DNA of 64,000 bases from UBA2033 sp035345875 (GTDB taxonomy: Bacteria > Spirochaetota > Leptospiria > Leptospirales > Leptospiraceae): the NCBI GenBank assembly GCA_035345875.1, contig DAORDH010000008.1:1-64000 (forward strand), written 5' to 3'. This document shows positions 27,443 through 36,761 of this stretch, piece after piece. Below the pieces are notes generated by a model, which had not been told where the DNA came from, did not search any database, and saw nothing but the letters and a program-made list of their open reading frames with translations. Numbering within the stretch: position 1 is the stretch's first letter; the number at the start of each line of letters is the position of its first letter. Made by a program: the position numbers and the translations under genes.

Positions 27443-28165
27443 TCATTCTCCGGATTGATTAACATCATTTTAAGAACAGAAACAAATTCAAGAAATTTTT
27501 TGTCATGTACTCGATTTTGAATTAGAAACGTTCACGGAATCAGAAAAATCTGCAGATTTTAAATGATTATGTTCCATTCTAGGTTTTTTATCTATGTTAA
27601 AAACTGTAGTATTTTGATTTCTACATAAATAATACATTGAATTCGATGCTATCGGATCAACCCAAACCTACATTTTAAAGAAGAGAGGCATTTTTAAATA
27701 AAAAGCCTAGGTTTTCTATACTTTTAAAAATAAACGTTAATAAGTTTCAATTCTCCTATAAAAAGGATTGCTGACCAGTAAATAAAGAATTTTCTCTTTA
27801 TAACCTTTATAGATTCATTTCACTAATAAGAATTGAAATCCAATCCTTAATCGAAAAATGCTTTCTTAAAATAAAATTCTTTACTCTTTTGTGCTCTTAG
27901 TGCAGTCCGGCAAATATCTATTATCCGCAATTTAATATTGCGAAAACTTTTTAAAAATAACCAACTCACCTTATTATAATTCTAATTTAAATTCAGCATG
28001 CGATCAGAGTAGGAATTTCTATAAATATCTAGTTCATTCACCTTCAGGAGAAATTTTCATCTTACTGAATTACTCCGATTGAATAATAGAATTTCTTTTA
28101 TATAATATATTTTTAAAATAGAGTAAATCATCAAAAGTTTGTTCGAAATATGCATATACCAAACT
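27443..28165. other. intergenic region upstream of infC
   Basis: No supported gene in about 720 bases. The part nearest infC is probably its leader. At 27745-27848 two inverted repeats interleave (10 bp: 27745-27754 with 27829-27838; 8 bp: 27763-27770 with 27841-27848), a pseudoknot-type arrangement. infC-rpmI-rplT leaders in other bacteria bind L20 through structured RNA, but I cannot match the known L20 motif here. Confidence 0.5.
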
Positions 28166-29635
28166 CTAATCCTGTTTGATTGTAGCCCCAATATAAACTC
28201 TATCATTATAAACTCGATAGGCAGCAGGTAGGATTGTCTCAACAGGCTGAGCATTTCCCCTACCGCTTTCATTTATATAGGTAATACTAAAAATTGCCTT
28301 TGATGTTTCATAAGAAAAGCCTAAAGTAATACCTCTTAGATTTACAAACTCATTTCGATCAATGGAAGGTCTAAAATCATTCAATGCGACCACTATCGTA
28401 TTTCCATTATTTTGAGTTACAAATTGCGCTGCAGAAGAGATTGAAGTTTTTAGTGCAGATTCAAACCAACTTATATTTTTTGCATTTGCATAATTTGTAT
28501 AATATCCCAAACGAATCGCTAGAAATTCAAAAAGATAATATTCTAAACCTGCAGCAAAATTTGTAACTGGTTCTAAATCCAAAGCACGAATTCTATTGTC
28601 AGTTAATGCAAAAATTCTCTTTGTCGGTTCATAGTTATATAAATATTTATTAAAATGATAGCCACTGGTATAAATGACGTCAGCCGAAAGAAGAAAGCGT
28701 TTGGAAGCAAACCATGCAAAGCCAAACCTAATTTCTTTAGGTTCCGGAACACGCCCATTTACTTGTGAATTGCCACCTAAAAATAATGTTTGATTGTTAG
28801 GGACTCCTAGACTAGAAGGATTTCCAATCACTGCGCCATACCTAGAACTTGAGCTATCTTCAAAATTAATATTACTTGCATTTGTATTATTTGCAGTGAG
28901 GCGAGTAAAATCTCTCTCATAACCAGAAGTTGTAAACGGTTTACGAATCGATAGACCTAAAGAAAATTTAGAGGTAGGCATAAATTGAATTCCAATGATA
29001 GGCAAAAAGCCACGAGAATCACGTAAAGATTCTGTGCTTGGATTCACATAAGTATTATCACTTGCCGTTACCAATATCTCTTGTGAAGACCTATACCTTT
29101 CAAAAAAACCAAAGAAAGTTGTTCCGATGGAAATTTTTTCATTTATCATATAGGCAAAACTTGGACCCACATAGGTAGTAGAAAGAGATTCACTTAATCT
29201 TAACTTTACTGAATTTGTAGTATTTCCAAGAGAGTTGAATGAATTGCTGTATTGATCAACATTATAATTCGTCGGACTTGCAATGGTAAAACCTACTTTA
29301 AAATTACCAAAGGATCTAACGCTTCCTATAAAACCGGAAGTAATACCCATTGATTTACCTTGTAAACTTAATCCATAAGATGGAAAATTATTATAAGACT
29401 GCCTATCATCATTATAACTAATAACAGATGTTGTCACACTTGTATTTGATATAAAACCCAATCCCGCTGGATTGTAGAAGGCACCAGAGGGATCATCAGA
29501 TACAGCTGCAAAAGCTCCACCCATCCCAGCAGCCCTGTCTCCATACATACCACGTATGCTGTGTGTAGGCGTAGACTGTGCTTCAATAGAAAAATAACCG
29601 ATAAATAGAATTAAAAAATAAAAAAGACTTTTCAT
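28166..29635 (-). CDS. FadL/OmpP1-like outer membrane transporter
   Basis: A 489-aa beta-barrel protein. Start at 29635 (second ATG, 9 nt after AAGGAT; the first ATG is too close to that site). Signal peptide MKSLFYFLILFIGYFSIEAQS. The N-terminus of the mature protein, RAAGMGGAFAAVSDDPSGAFYNPAGLGF, is the diagnostic FadL/TodX hatch motif. The rest alternates aromatic and polar residues as in a 14-strand barrel, ending in the TIKQD strand. It should take up hydrophobic compounds such as fatty acids, important because Leptospira use long-chain fatty acids as main carbon source. Confidence 0.85.
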   Translation of the reverse strand: MKSLFYFLILFIGYFSIEAQSTPTHSIRGMYGDRAAGMGGAFAAVSDDPSGAFYNPAGLGFISNTSVTTSVISYNDDRQSYNNFPSYGLSLQGKSMGITSGFIGSVRSFGNFKVGFTIASPTNYNVDQYSNSFNSLGNTTNSVKLRLSESLSTTYVGPSFAYMINEKISIGTTFFGFFERYRSSQEILVTASDNTYVNPSTESLRDSRGFLPIIGIQFMPTSKFSLGLSIRKPFTTSGYERDFTRLTANNTNASNINFEDSSSSRYGAVIGNPSSLGVPNNQTLFLGGNSQVNGRVPEPKEIRFGFAWFASKRFLLSADVIYTSGYHFNKYLYNYEPTKRIFALTDNRIRALDLEPVTNFAAGLEYYLFEFLAIRLGYYTNYANAKNISWFESALKTSISSAAQFVTQNNGNTIVVALNDFRPSIDRNEFVNLRGITLGFSYETSKAIFSITYINESGRGNAQPVETILPAAYRVYNDRVYIGATIKQD

Positions 29636-29681
29636 TGAATTCATATCCTTATAAACAAAAGAAATTGCAAATTTGAAAAAA

Positions 29682-30926
29682 TTAAATTCTACCTTCCAGC
29701 AAATACGTTTTCATTGGATCCTTCCCCTTTATTTCAATCATTCCTCTCTCATGCATTTCAAAATGAGGTTTTAATAATTGATACGTTGCTTCCGATACTT
29801 GGATTTTATTTGGTAGACTATGTGATTCCATACGACTAGCAGTATTGACAGTATTTCCCCAAACGTCATACGTAAATTTAGTTATGCCTATAACACCTGC
29901 AACAGCTGGTCCTGAATGTATTCCTATACGTATACTCAAATCTCTATTATGAGTTTGATTCAGCTTTTGAATTAGATTTCTAATTTCTAAAGCAAAATTA
30001 GCAATTTTTACCGCATGCTCTGTATCAGGTATAGGCAATCCACAAGCAACCATATAAGCATCACCTATCGTTTTTATTTTTTCAATATTGTATTTTTTTG
30101 TGAGGTAATCAAATTCCGAAAAAATAGTATTCAAAAGAATTACTAAATCATCTGGACTAACTTTCTCGGAAAGAGGTGTAAATCCTACAATGTCTGCAAA
30201 TAATATTGTAACACTATTAAATCCATCCGCTATAGGAAAATTATTTTCTTTTAATCGCAATGCAATTGGATCAGGCAGAATATTTCGAAGAAGAGATTCA
30301 CTTTTGGCTTTCTCTTCTTCTACCTTTTTCTTTTCTTCTGCTAAGGCAAGTTCTGCCTTTGTATAATTGTAATAAATATAAAAATTAAAACCAAGTATAA
30401 ATATAAGTAATCCTAGGTCATTATTCAATTCAGCAAAATATAAAAACTCAGTAGGAAAAGACATAGCTGCCTTATGCGTCATAAGCCATAAATCTGTCGC
30501 TACAAATAAAATGGAAACGTAAATGATAATAGAGTATTGATAAATCTTTTCCTTAGCCTCAAAAATAAAATAAGAAATTCCAATTACAGTCAATAAGTAG
30601 AAATGAAAATTTTGTCCTTTGCCTAAAAGTATTGCTGGTGTAGTAATATTAATACTAGCCATTATCAAAAGATGAATTTTTGCAATTAAGTGAAAGCGAT
30701 AGTAGCTAAATATAAAAGTCGGAATATAAAACAGCAAAGCAAAAGTTAATATAATAAATAAAGTTAAAGTCTCGGGCAAAAAACGAGTTACATTTGGATA
30801 AAAGTTCATACCCATGAAAATTGTTATTAAACAAATCCCATTTGTTAATTGAATTGATTTCTTTCGAAGAGGATCAATATTTTCATCTATACCAATATTG
30901 ATTATTTTATTCCAGAGCCTTATCAT
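29682..30926 (-). CDS. membrane adenylate/guanylate cyclase (class III)
   Basis: A 414-aa protein with six predicted membrane helices (about 30-195), a short coiled coil (LALAEEKKKVEEEKAKSESL) and a class III cyclase domain (about 225-410). Metal-binding Asp residues are in VTILFADIVGFTPLSEK and KIKTIGDAYMVACG; transition-state residues are in WGNTVNTASRMES. The HAMP-like linker LLRNILPDPIALRLKE is typical of this group. It should make cAMP in response to a membrane signal. It lies 94 nt downstream of the SpoIIE sensor gene on the same strand. Confidence 0.92.
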   Translation of the reverse strand: MIRLWNKIINIGIDENIDPLRKKSIQLTNGICLITIFMGMNFYPNVTRFLPETLTLFIILTFALLFYIPTFIFSYYRFHLIAKIHLLIMASINITTPAILLGKGQNFHFYLLTVIGISYFIFEAKEKIYQYSIIIYVSILFVATDLWLMTHKAAMSFPTEFLYFAELNNDLGLLIFILGFNFYIYYNYTKAELALAEEKKKVEEEKAKSESLLRNILPDPIALRLKENNFPIADGFNSVTILFADIVGFTPLSEKVSPDDLVILLNTIFSEFDYLTKKYNIEKIKTIGDAYMVACGLPIPDTEHAVKIANFALEIRNLIQKLNQTHNRDLSIRIGIHSGPAVAGVIGITKFTYDVWGNTVNTASRMESHSLPNKIQVSEATYQLLKPHFEMHERGMIEIKGKDPMKTYLLEGRI

Positions 30927-31020
30927 TTTTACACCCTAGATCTATTGGATTAAGATATAAAGAATAAAGCAAGAATATTACAAAGATATCTCTATCACTA
31001 AATAGAATTGAATTTATACC

Positions 31021-33024
31021 TTAATTATTTTTATATTCAATCCCAAGAATTGTTATATCGTCATTCATTTCCTTAGAACCAATAAAGGTTCTAATTTCAG
31101 AAAGTAAATTTTGGATTGAATCTTTTAGAGGCAAATCAAGAGTATTCACAAGAGAACTTAAAAGTTTCATTTCTCCAAACTCTTCATCCATTTCATTAAA
31201 CTCTTCAAAACATCCATCTGTATATAGAAACAATCTATCCTCTAAATTAAAATTATATTCTATAGTGGAATAGCGTTGATTCTGGGTTATTCCAATTATT
31301 TTTCCTGTTTTTTCCAAAAGGATTGGTTTTTTATTTTGAAATAACACACAAGGAGAATGTCCAGCCGATGCATATTTTATTTTTCTATTCTTTGTATCTA
31401 TATCAAGAATAATAGTTGTGCAAAATGTATTTAATGACTTGTATCTTTGGACAAATTCACTATTAAAGAGTTCTAAAATTACAGAGGGCTTAGCATTAAA
31501 TTGCTTTATATTATCATACAATCCCTTAATCGCCATTGTAATCAAAGCGGCTTGCACGCCATGACCCGTTGCATCGGCTAAAAATATACGATAGGTATCT
31601 TCATTTAATTTATCAACACTATAAAAATCACCACCAACTTCTGACATGGTAAGATAGACTGGAACTATTTCGATTTGATCGATTAAATTATAAGGAATTA
31701 AAAGAGTATTATGCTGAATTTGTTTTGCTATTAATAAGTCATCACGTATTGATTTAAGAGTAGTATTTAGTTCATCGGTTCTCTGCCTAACGTTTATTTC
31801 TAAAGATTCAGAATATTTAATTTGCATTTGTAAAATTTCTTTTTGCATAAGATTACTTTCATCAACAATTAATTTATATTGGTCAGCTAGTGCGAGTGAC
31901 AAAAAAATCAATTCAAATACTGTTCCAATTTCCATTAAAAACTGTGATTGAAGACCTATTTCAAATAATCCTAAATTTCGCATTGAATTCAATATGATTC
32001 CAGCAAAGAAAATGCACCAACCTATTACAAACAATCGAGCAGATCTATATCCTCTAACCCAAACAATAATCCCAACCAGTAAAAATAATAATGAGTTTAG
32101 ACTAGCTACAACAGATTGAACTGTATTTGCCAAACGACTAGAAATAAAAACAGTGATAAATATTAAAAAAGCAAGTATTTGCGATATACGAAATATTATA
32201 ACAATTCGAGGCATTCTTTTTTTAAGCTCTAAAAATTGTATTGTAAATTCTGTTATAAAAACTCCTGCCCAAGAAACAGAGAAAACAATGACATACTGTT
32301 GAATAAAGACACTATTCGGCCAAATGAACTGAAATCCATAACCAGTCACAGCGAAATAATACAAAAGTAATCCGAATGTTCCTAACGAATAGAGCAAATA
32401 TCGATTACTACGAATTCCAAAGTAAATAAAAAGATTATAGAAAATCATTACAAACATACAACCAAAAATGATAATATGGAGTATTTCAATAGGCATGACG
32501 TTTTTAACAAACTGACTCGATTTGTGAATTATGATTGGAACATACCTTGAACTTGTAGTTTGAATTCTTAGGTAAATATTTTTTTCTTCTCCGTAAGGAA
32601 GATCGATAGAGTAAAGCAAGTGATGATAATAAAAATCTCTGTTCCAGAAAGGGTATCTATCTCCCGCTTTTTTCTGGATATATTTATCACCCGAAGGAAT
32701 GTATATTTCAATAAAATCCAAGGGAGGAAAAGCAATTTCCAGTAGCCACCTAGTCTCGTTTAAACTTTCATTTCGAATCGGTAATTTTATCCAAACTGGA
32801 TCTGAAGAATAACCAAAGTTCAAAGTATTTTTTTGGTTTACTAAAAGATTTTTTTCATTCACAATCGTGTCTATCGATTGCTTTCCATCTTTATCTATTA
32901 AATAATATACGCCTCTATCAATATGTAGAATATCAGATTGATCATTTAAAAGAATTGGTTCATTGGCACTCAGTTGTGTGAGAAAAAATAAAAAAAACGA
33001 TAGAAATACAATAAGTAATCTCAT
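31021..33024 (-). CDS. 7TMR-DISM sensor with SpoIIE-type phosphatase
   Basis: A 667-aa inner-membrane protein. Signal peptide (residues 1-21), 7TMR-DISMED2 beta-sandwich (about 30-170, NESLNETRWLLEIAFPPLDFIEIY), seven membrane helices (about 180-385), a coiled coil (390-425) and a SpoIIE/PP2C domain (about 430-665). Canonical catalytic motifs: KQIQHNTLL, EVGGDFYS (about 461), LADATGHGVQAALIT (about 485), LYTDGCFEEF and MNDDITILG. A paralogue of the protein at 20460-22532, with near-identical catalytic core wording. It is likely co-transcribed with the downstream cyclase. The ribosome site before the ATG is weak. Confidence 0.92.
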   Translation of the reverse strand: MRLLIVFLSFFLFFLTQLSANEPILLNDQSDILHIDRGVYYLIDKDGKQSIDTIVNEKNLLVNQKNTLNFGYSSDPVWIKLPIRNESLNETRWLLEIAFPPLDFIEIYIPSGDKYIQKKAGDRYPFWNRDFYYHHLLYSIDLPYGEEKNIYLRIQTTSSRYVPIIIHKSSQFVKNVMPIEILHIIIFGCMFVMIFYNLFIYFGIRSNRYLLYSLGTFGLLLYYFAVTGYGFQFIWPNSVFIQQYVIVFSVSWAGVFITEFTIQFLELKKRMPRIVIIFRISQILAFLIFITVFISSRLANTVQSVVASLNSLLFLLVGIIVWVRGYRSARLFVIGWCIFFAGIILNSMRNLGLFEIGLQSQFLMEIGTVFELIFLSLALADQYKLIVDESNLMQKEILQMQIKYSESLEINVRQRTDELNTTLKSIRDDLLIAKQIQHNTLLIPYNLIDQIEIVPVYLTMSEVGGDFYSVDKLNEDTYRIFLADATGHGVQAALITMAIKGLYDNIKQFNAKPSVILELFNSEFVQRYKSLNTFCTTIILDIDTKNRKIKYASAGHSPCVLFQNKKPILLEKTGKIIGITQNQRYSTIEYNFNLEDRLFLYTDGCFEEFNEMDEEFGEMKLLSSLVNTLDLPLKDSIQNLLSEIRTFIGSKEMNDDITILGIEYKNN

Positions 33025-33127
33025 AACGGTTTATCATTTACCATCTAGATATAAATTCATAAAATGTAAAGGTTATGTTTGGCAAACAACTTGTGTTATT
33101 TAAAAATTTTAGTAATATATCTTTCAT

Positions 33128-33226
33128 AGGATGGAGTCTAATTTACTTCGAAAGCGCGAATGAAGGAATCGAAAGCGATGGATTAGAGTCGGACTTTCCA
33201 AACTTTGCTTTTTCGCTCTCCATCCT
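33128..33226. repeat. structured palindromic element
   Basis: Bounded by perfect 9-bp inverted ends (AGGATGGAG at 33128-33136, its complement at 33218-33226). Inside are a further pairing candidate (tctaattta against ggattagag) and two GAAAGCG motifs. It lies between thrS and the sensor gene. It is more GC-rich than its surroundings, suggesting a folded RNA or a small palindromic repeat unit. Confidence 0.5.
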
Positions 33227-33287
33227 ACTGGTCTAAATACTTACAGTTGTTGATTTTATGATTTCTTCCGTATTTAAAAATCGACTG

Positions 33288-33355
33288 TTGTTCTTAGAAA
33301 TCCTAGCTTAACAGAATCAATATTTCTATGTCTAGCTAGAAATTACTAAGAACAA
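33288..33355. repeat. inverted repeat after thrS
   Basis: TTGTTCTTAG (33288-33297) pairs perfectly with 33346-33355, with a second short pairing inside (CTAGC with GCTAG). It begins 18 nt after the thrS stop and may form the 3' end of that transcript, although a T tract is not evident. Confidence 0.5.
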
Positions 33356-33372
33356 TATTGCGAAAATTGAAC

Positions 33373-35289
33373 CTAAACTTGTCTTTCTTTTTCCACTAAC
33401 GCTAAAAATTCATCCAATGGATAGGTAGTTGTTTTTTCTTCGCCCAATCGGCGAACAGAAACAGATCTACTTTCAACTTCTTTGTCGCCTAATATTAAAA
33501 GAAAGTTTGCCTTCTTTAAAATTGAGTCACGGATTTTAAATCCAATTTTTTCAGACCTTGTATCTACCTCTGAATGAATTCCTTTGGACAAGAACAGATG
33601 ATGCAGCTCCATAGCATAAGCGTTATGCGGTTCTGCTACCGTCAGAATTCGAATTTGATTTGGAGAAAGCCAAAATGGAAATTTACCCTCGAAGTGCTCA
33701 ATTAGAATACCAATAAAGCGTTCAAGAGAACCATAGATAGCTCGATGAATCATAACTGGACGTTTTTTCTTTCCATCGCTTGCGGTATAATCTAAAGCAA
33801 ATCTCTCAGGCATAGAAAAATCAATTTGAATCGTTCCACATTGCCACATACGACCTAAGCTATCTTTGATATTGAATTCTATCTTCGGACCGTAAAAAGC
33901 ACCTTCTCCTTCCTTGATTCCAAAAGCTATATCTTTCTGCTTTAAGGCATGAATCAGAGCACTAGTAGCTTCTTCCCAATCTTCATCTCGCCCTTGTGAT
34001 TTTTCCGGACGTGTAGCGATATAGGTTTTAAATTCAGTAAAACCAAATTTCTTATATACAGAAAAAGTAAAATCAATGAGGTCAGTAACCTCTGATTCTA
34101 AATGATCGAGTGGTGCGTAGATATGTGCATCATCTTGAGTAAAAGCACGCACTCTAAAAAGTCCATGCAAGACTCCACTCAATTCATGTCTATGAACAGT
34201 TCCTAATTCCGCATAACGGATTGGAAGTTCTTTATACGAATGCATATGGTATTTATAGATGAGTGAACAGCCTGGACAATTCATAGGCTTCACTGCAAAT
34301 TCTTGTTCATCAATTTCAGTGAAATACATATTCTCTTTGAAATTATCCCAATGCCCGCTTTGTTTCCAAAGTTCAGAATTTAAAATCGCTGGAGTTTTAA
34401 TTTCATGATAACCTCTTTTCGTGCACTCAGAGCGAATATAATTCGCGAGATTATTCCAAAGAATCGTTCCCTTAGGATGCCAAAAAGGAAATCCGGGAGC
34501 TTCCTCTTGAAATGAAAATAAATCTAATTCTTTTCCTAATTTTCTATGGTCTCTTTTTTTGGCTTCTTCGACCATAAACAAGTATTCATCTAATTCTTTC
34601 TTAGATGGAAATGATATTCCATAAATTCGCTGAAGCATTGCATTGTCTTTATTTGCTTTCCAATAAGCTCCAGATATTGCGGTTAACTTAAATGCTTTTA
34701 AAACGCCAGTATTTGGAACGTGAGGACCACGACAAAGATCAAACCACTCCCCTTGCCCATAAAGAGTTACTGTATCAGAATCAAAACCAGAAATAAGTTC
34801 CATTTTATACTTTTCACCCATTTCTTTGAATTTTTGAATAGCCTCTTCCTTTGTTAGGACAGTGCGCTTAACGGTTAGATTTTCTTTTACAATTTTTTCC
34901 ATTTCCTTTTCGATCTTTGGTAAATCTTCAGGAGTAATAGTTACAGATGGAAAATCTATATCATAGTAAAAAAATCCAGGACCTGATTCCACAACGGGAC
35001 CTACGGTGAGTAACGCATCTGGCCAAAGACGTTGCACTGCCATTCCTAGTAAATGAGCAGAAGAATGATGAAAAACTTCCTTTCCTTCTTTTGATGCATA
35101 GGTAAGTATTTCTAGGCGAGTATTCTTATCTAATACATAAGATAGATCTACTTGCAGTCCATCAACCTTTGCGGCTAGGGCTGCCTTTGCTAAAGAAATG
35201 CTCATCTTGGAGACGAAATCCGAAATAGTAGTTCCCTTTTCTATTTCTCGAATGCTTCCATCGGGTAAAGTGATTTGTATCTGGCTCAT
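33373..35289 (-). CDS. thrS: threonyl-tRNA synthetase
   Basis: Charges tRNA-Thr. 638 aa, usual length. N-terminal TGS domain (QITLPDGSIREIEKG), second editing domain with zinc-type motif HHSSAHLLGMAVQ, class II catalytic core with motif 2 (YRAELGTVHRHELSG variant: RYAELGTVHRHELSGVLHGL), zinc ligands MNCPGC, and C-terminal anticodon-binding domain (PFWLSPNQIRILTV). No T-box or other leader seen upstream. The gene is divergent from the degraded gene at 35408. Confidence 0.97.
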   Translation of the reverse strand: MSQIQITLPDGSIREIEKGTTISDFVSKMSISLAKAALAAKVDGLQVDLSYVLDKNTRLEILTYASKEGKEVFHHSSAHLLGMAVQRLWPDALLTVGPVVESGPGFFYYDIDFPSVTITPEDLPKIEKEMEKIVKENLTVKRTVLTKEEAIQKFKEMGEKYKMELISGFDSDTVTLYGQGEWFDLCRGPHVPNTGVLKAFKLTAISGAYWKANKDNAMLQRIYGISFPSKKELDEYLFMVEEAKKRDHRKLGKELDLFSFQEEAPGFPFWHPKGTILWNNLANYIRSECTKRGYHEIKTPAILNSELWKQSGHWDNFKENMYFTEIDEQEFAVKPMNCPGCSLIYKYHMHSYKELPIRYAELGTVHRHELSGVLHGLFRVRAFTQDDAHIYAPLDHLESEVTDLIDFTFSVYKKFGFTEFKTYIATRPEKSQGRDEDWEEATSALIHALKQKDIAFGIKEGEGAFYGPKIEFNIKDSLGRMWQCGTIQIDFSMPERFALDYTASDGKKKRPVMIHRAIYGSLERFIGILIEHFEGKFPFWLSPNQIRILTVAEPHNAYAMELHHLFLSKGIHSEVDTRSEKIGFKIRDSILKKANFLLILGDKEVESRSVSVRRLGEEKTTTYPLDEFLALVEKERQV

Positions 35290-35407
35290 TCATCCAAAAT
35301 TTCAGAAAATAGACTATCGGCAAGTGATTTTCATACGAATGGCATTATCTTTGCTATTAGCCGCCCAAAAAAGCTTACATTCATGATTAAAAAAAGAAAC
35401 TCAATTC

Positions 35408-35987
35408 ATGGTTCAAGTAGATGTCATTCAAAGCCTTTCCGAATTTCTATATTACAAATTCAAGTATCCAAATTTTTCCGTTGTGCTGCAAGGCTTTGCA
35501 ATAAGTGAATTTATAAAAAAGAATTCCAAGTCTAGCTTTCTTTCTGAAAATGAAAAAAATTTCGTCATTGAATTTGGCGAATTCCTTTCTATTTCCAAAA
35601 ATATATCCAAAAAAACTTTATCCATCATTTGAAGACAACTCCTATTCCTTCGAAAAAAAGATCTGAATTGAAAAATGGAATCTGTGAATTCAAATTAAAT
35701 CTAGAAATAGGAATACCTAAAGAACAAGTATTAAAAGAAATTGAGGCTTTGATTGCCAAACCGCTATCGATTTCAACGAGAGTCACTTTCTGCCTATGAG
35801 GATGAAATTCGTTGGACTGGTATTGCAAAATTTCCATATCCTATTTTTATTTATTTAAAGCGCCTATCGTTTGGATCTCAGCTATTGGCTGGGCACACAG
35901 GAAAAAATCCCAATGATTGAAGAGATTGAGTATAGATTAGCTTCCATTAAAAAGTATATATACGAAATAAAAAATGAAACTTCTTAA
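35408..35987 (+). pseudogene. degraded gene remnant split over several frames
   Basis: Four overlapping short frames on the plus strand read like pieces of a decayed protein-coding region: 35408-35632, 35629-35799, 35762-35920 and 35913-35987. The pieces have protein-like composition (LNLEIGIPKEQVLKEIEALI; ERYR-like RFQRESLSAYEDEIRWTG; IEEIEYRLASIKKYIYEIK) and are joined by apparent single-base indels. None has a good ribosome site. I do not recognise the original family. The first frame (74 aa) might alone be a small gene. Sequencing error is a less likely explanation because several shifts are needed. Confidence 0.4.
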
Positions 35988-36014
35988 AAGGATTTTTACT
36001 TGAGAAGCATATAG

Positions 36015-36118
36015 TATACCGAACATGCTCCAGTGTGAGAATACTAAGAAAAGAAGTATTTAAACCAAACACTTATTTGTGATTCAAAAACGAGAAGTTA
36101 ATTTTGATGTTCGGCATA
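36015..36118. mobile_element. MITE-like element, copy A
   Basis: A 104-bp unit with 12-bp imperfect terminal inverted repeats (TATACCGAACAT at 36015-36026; ATGTTCGGCATA at 36107-36118, one mismatch). The interior contains ACTAAG, then AAGTATTTAAACCAAACACTT and ATTTGTGA, shared with copy B at 58162-58259 and partly with the degraded copy at 41221-41293. It has no coding capacity. It sits just downstream of the decayed gene. Confidence 0.65.
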
Positions 36119-36249
36119 ATTATAGTAGAACAAAAAGATTCTAGAACACTACTTTTCATGCAAAAGAAGGTGAGACTACAAAGAGAACTCAGTTCCGTAT
36201 TGTGATTTCCAAGAATGGCTCGCTTTAAAAGATGGAAATCATATTCCAA

Positions 36250-36660
36250 ATGAAGATACCAATGAATACTATTAGAGTAATATTACTAACGTCTTTTTTA
36301 GTAACTATTTTTTACGGCAAACCAGTTGAGGCTAACTGCACATACTGCTATCAAATCGCTTCCGTTGAAATTACACTTCGGAATAAAACAATTCAGAATG
36401 GGTATATTTCTTGGAGTCCAAATCAACCAGTAAATTTAAACGAGAAAGCATTCCTAGAAGAAGCACAAAAAAATCAAAGAATTCGCTTTTTTAAATATCT
36501 TTCCAAAAAGAATTTTGGCACGGAAGAAAATGAGGTTAGTGCTTATTATGCGCTCGCAAAGAATGTAATTCTCTTGCGTAGATTTGATATAAAAAAACTC
36601 AGAATCATAGACTCAAATTTTGGTTCCTCTCGCTCAGATATTCAAATTATAAAAAAATAA
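36250..36660 (+). CDS. exported small protein of unknown function
   Basis: A 136-aa protein if started at 36250 (GGAAAT about 12 nt upstream); an ATG at 36262 is equally possible and makes a cleaner signal peptide (MNTIRVILLTSFLVTIFYGKPVEA). The mature part begins with a Cys pair (NCTYCYQIA) and has a beta-rich opening (SVEITLRNKTIQNGYISW), then a Lys-rich stretch. No known family. It precedes the protease-nucleotidyltransferase operon by about 100 nt and may or may not belong to it. Confidence 0.6.
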   Translation: MKIPMNTIRVILLTSFLVTIFYGKPVEANCTYCYQIASVEITLRNKTIQNGYISWSPNQPVNLNEKAFLEEAQKNQRIRFFKYLSKKNFGTEENEVSAYYALAKNVILLRRFDIKKLRIIDSNFGSSRSDIQIIKK

Positions 36661-36761
36661 AATGTGTTTTTTATAAAAAAATCATTCAATTTAGAAAATC
36701 ATTGCATTTTTAATTGTAAAAAAAAATAGTTAACACTATTGCATATACAAAAGAGGCTTAC

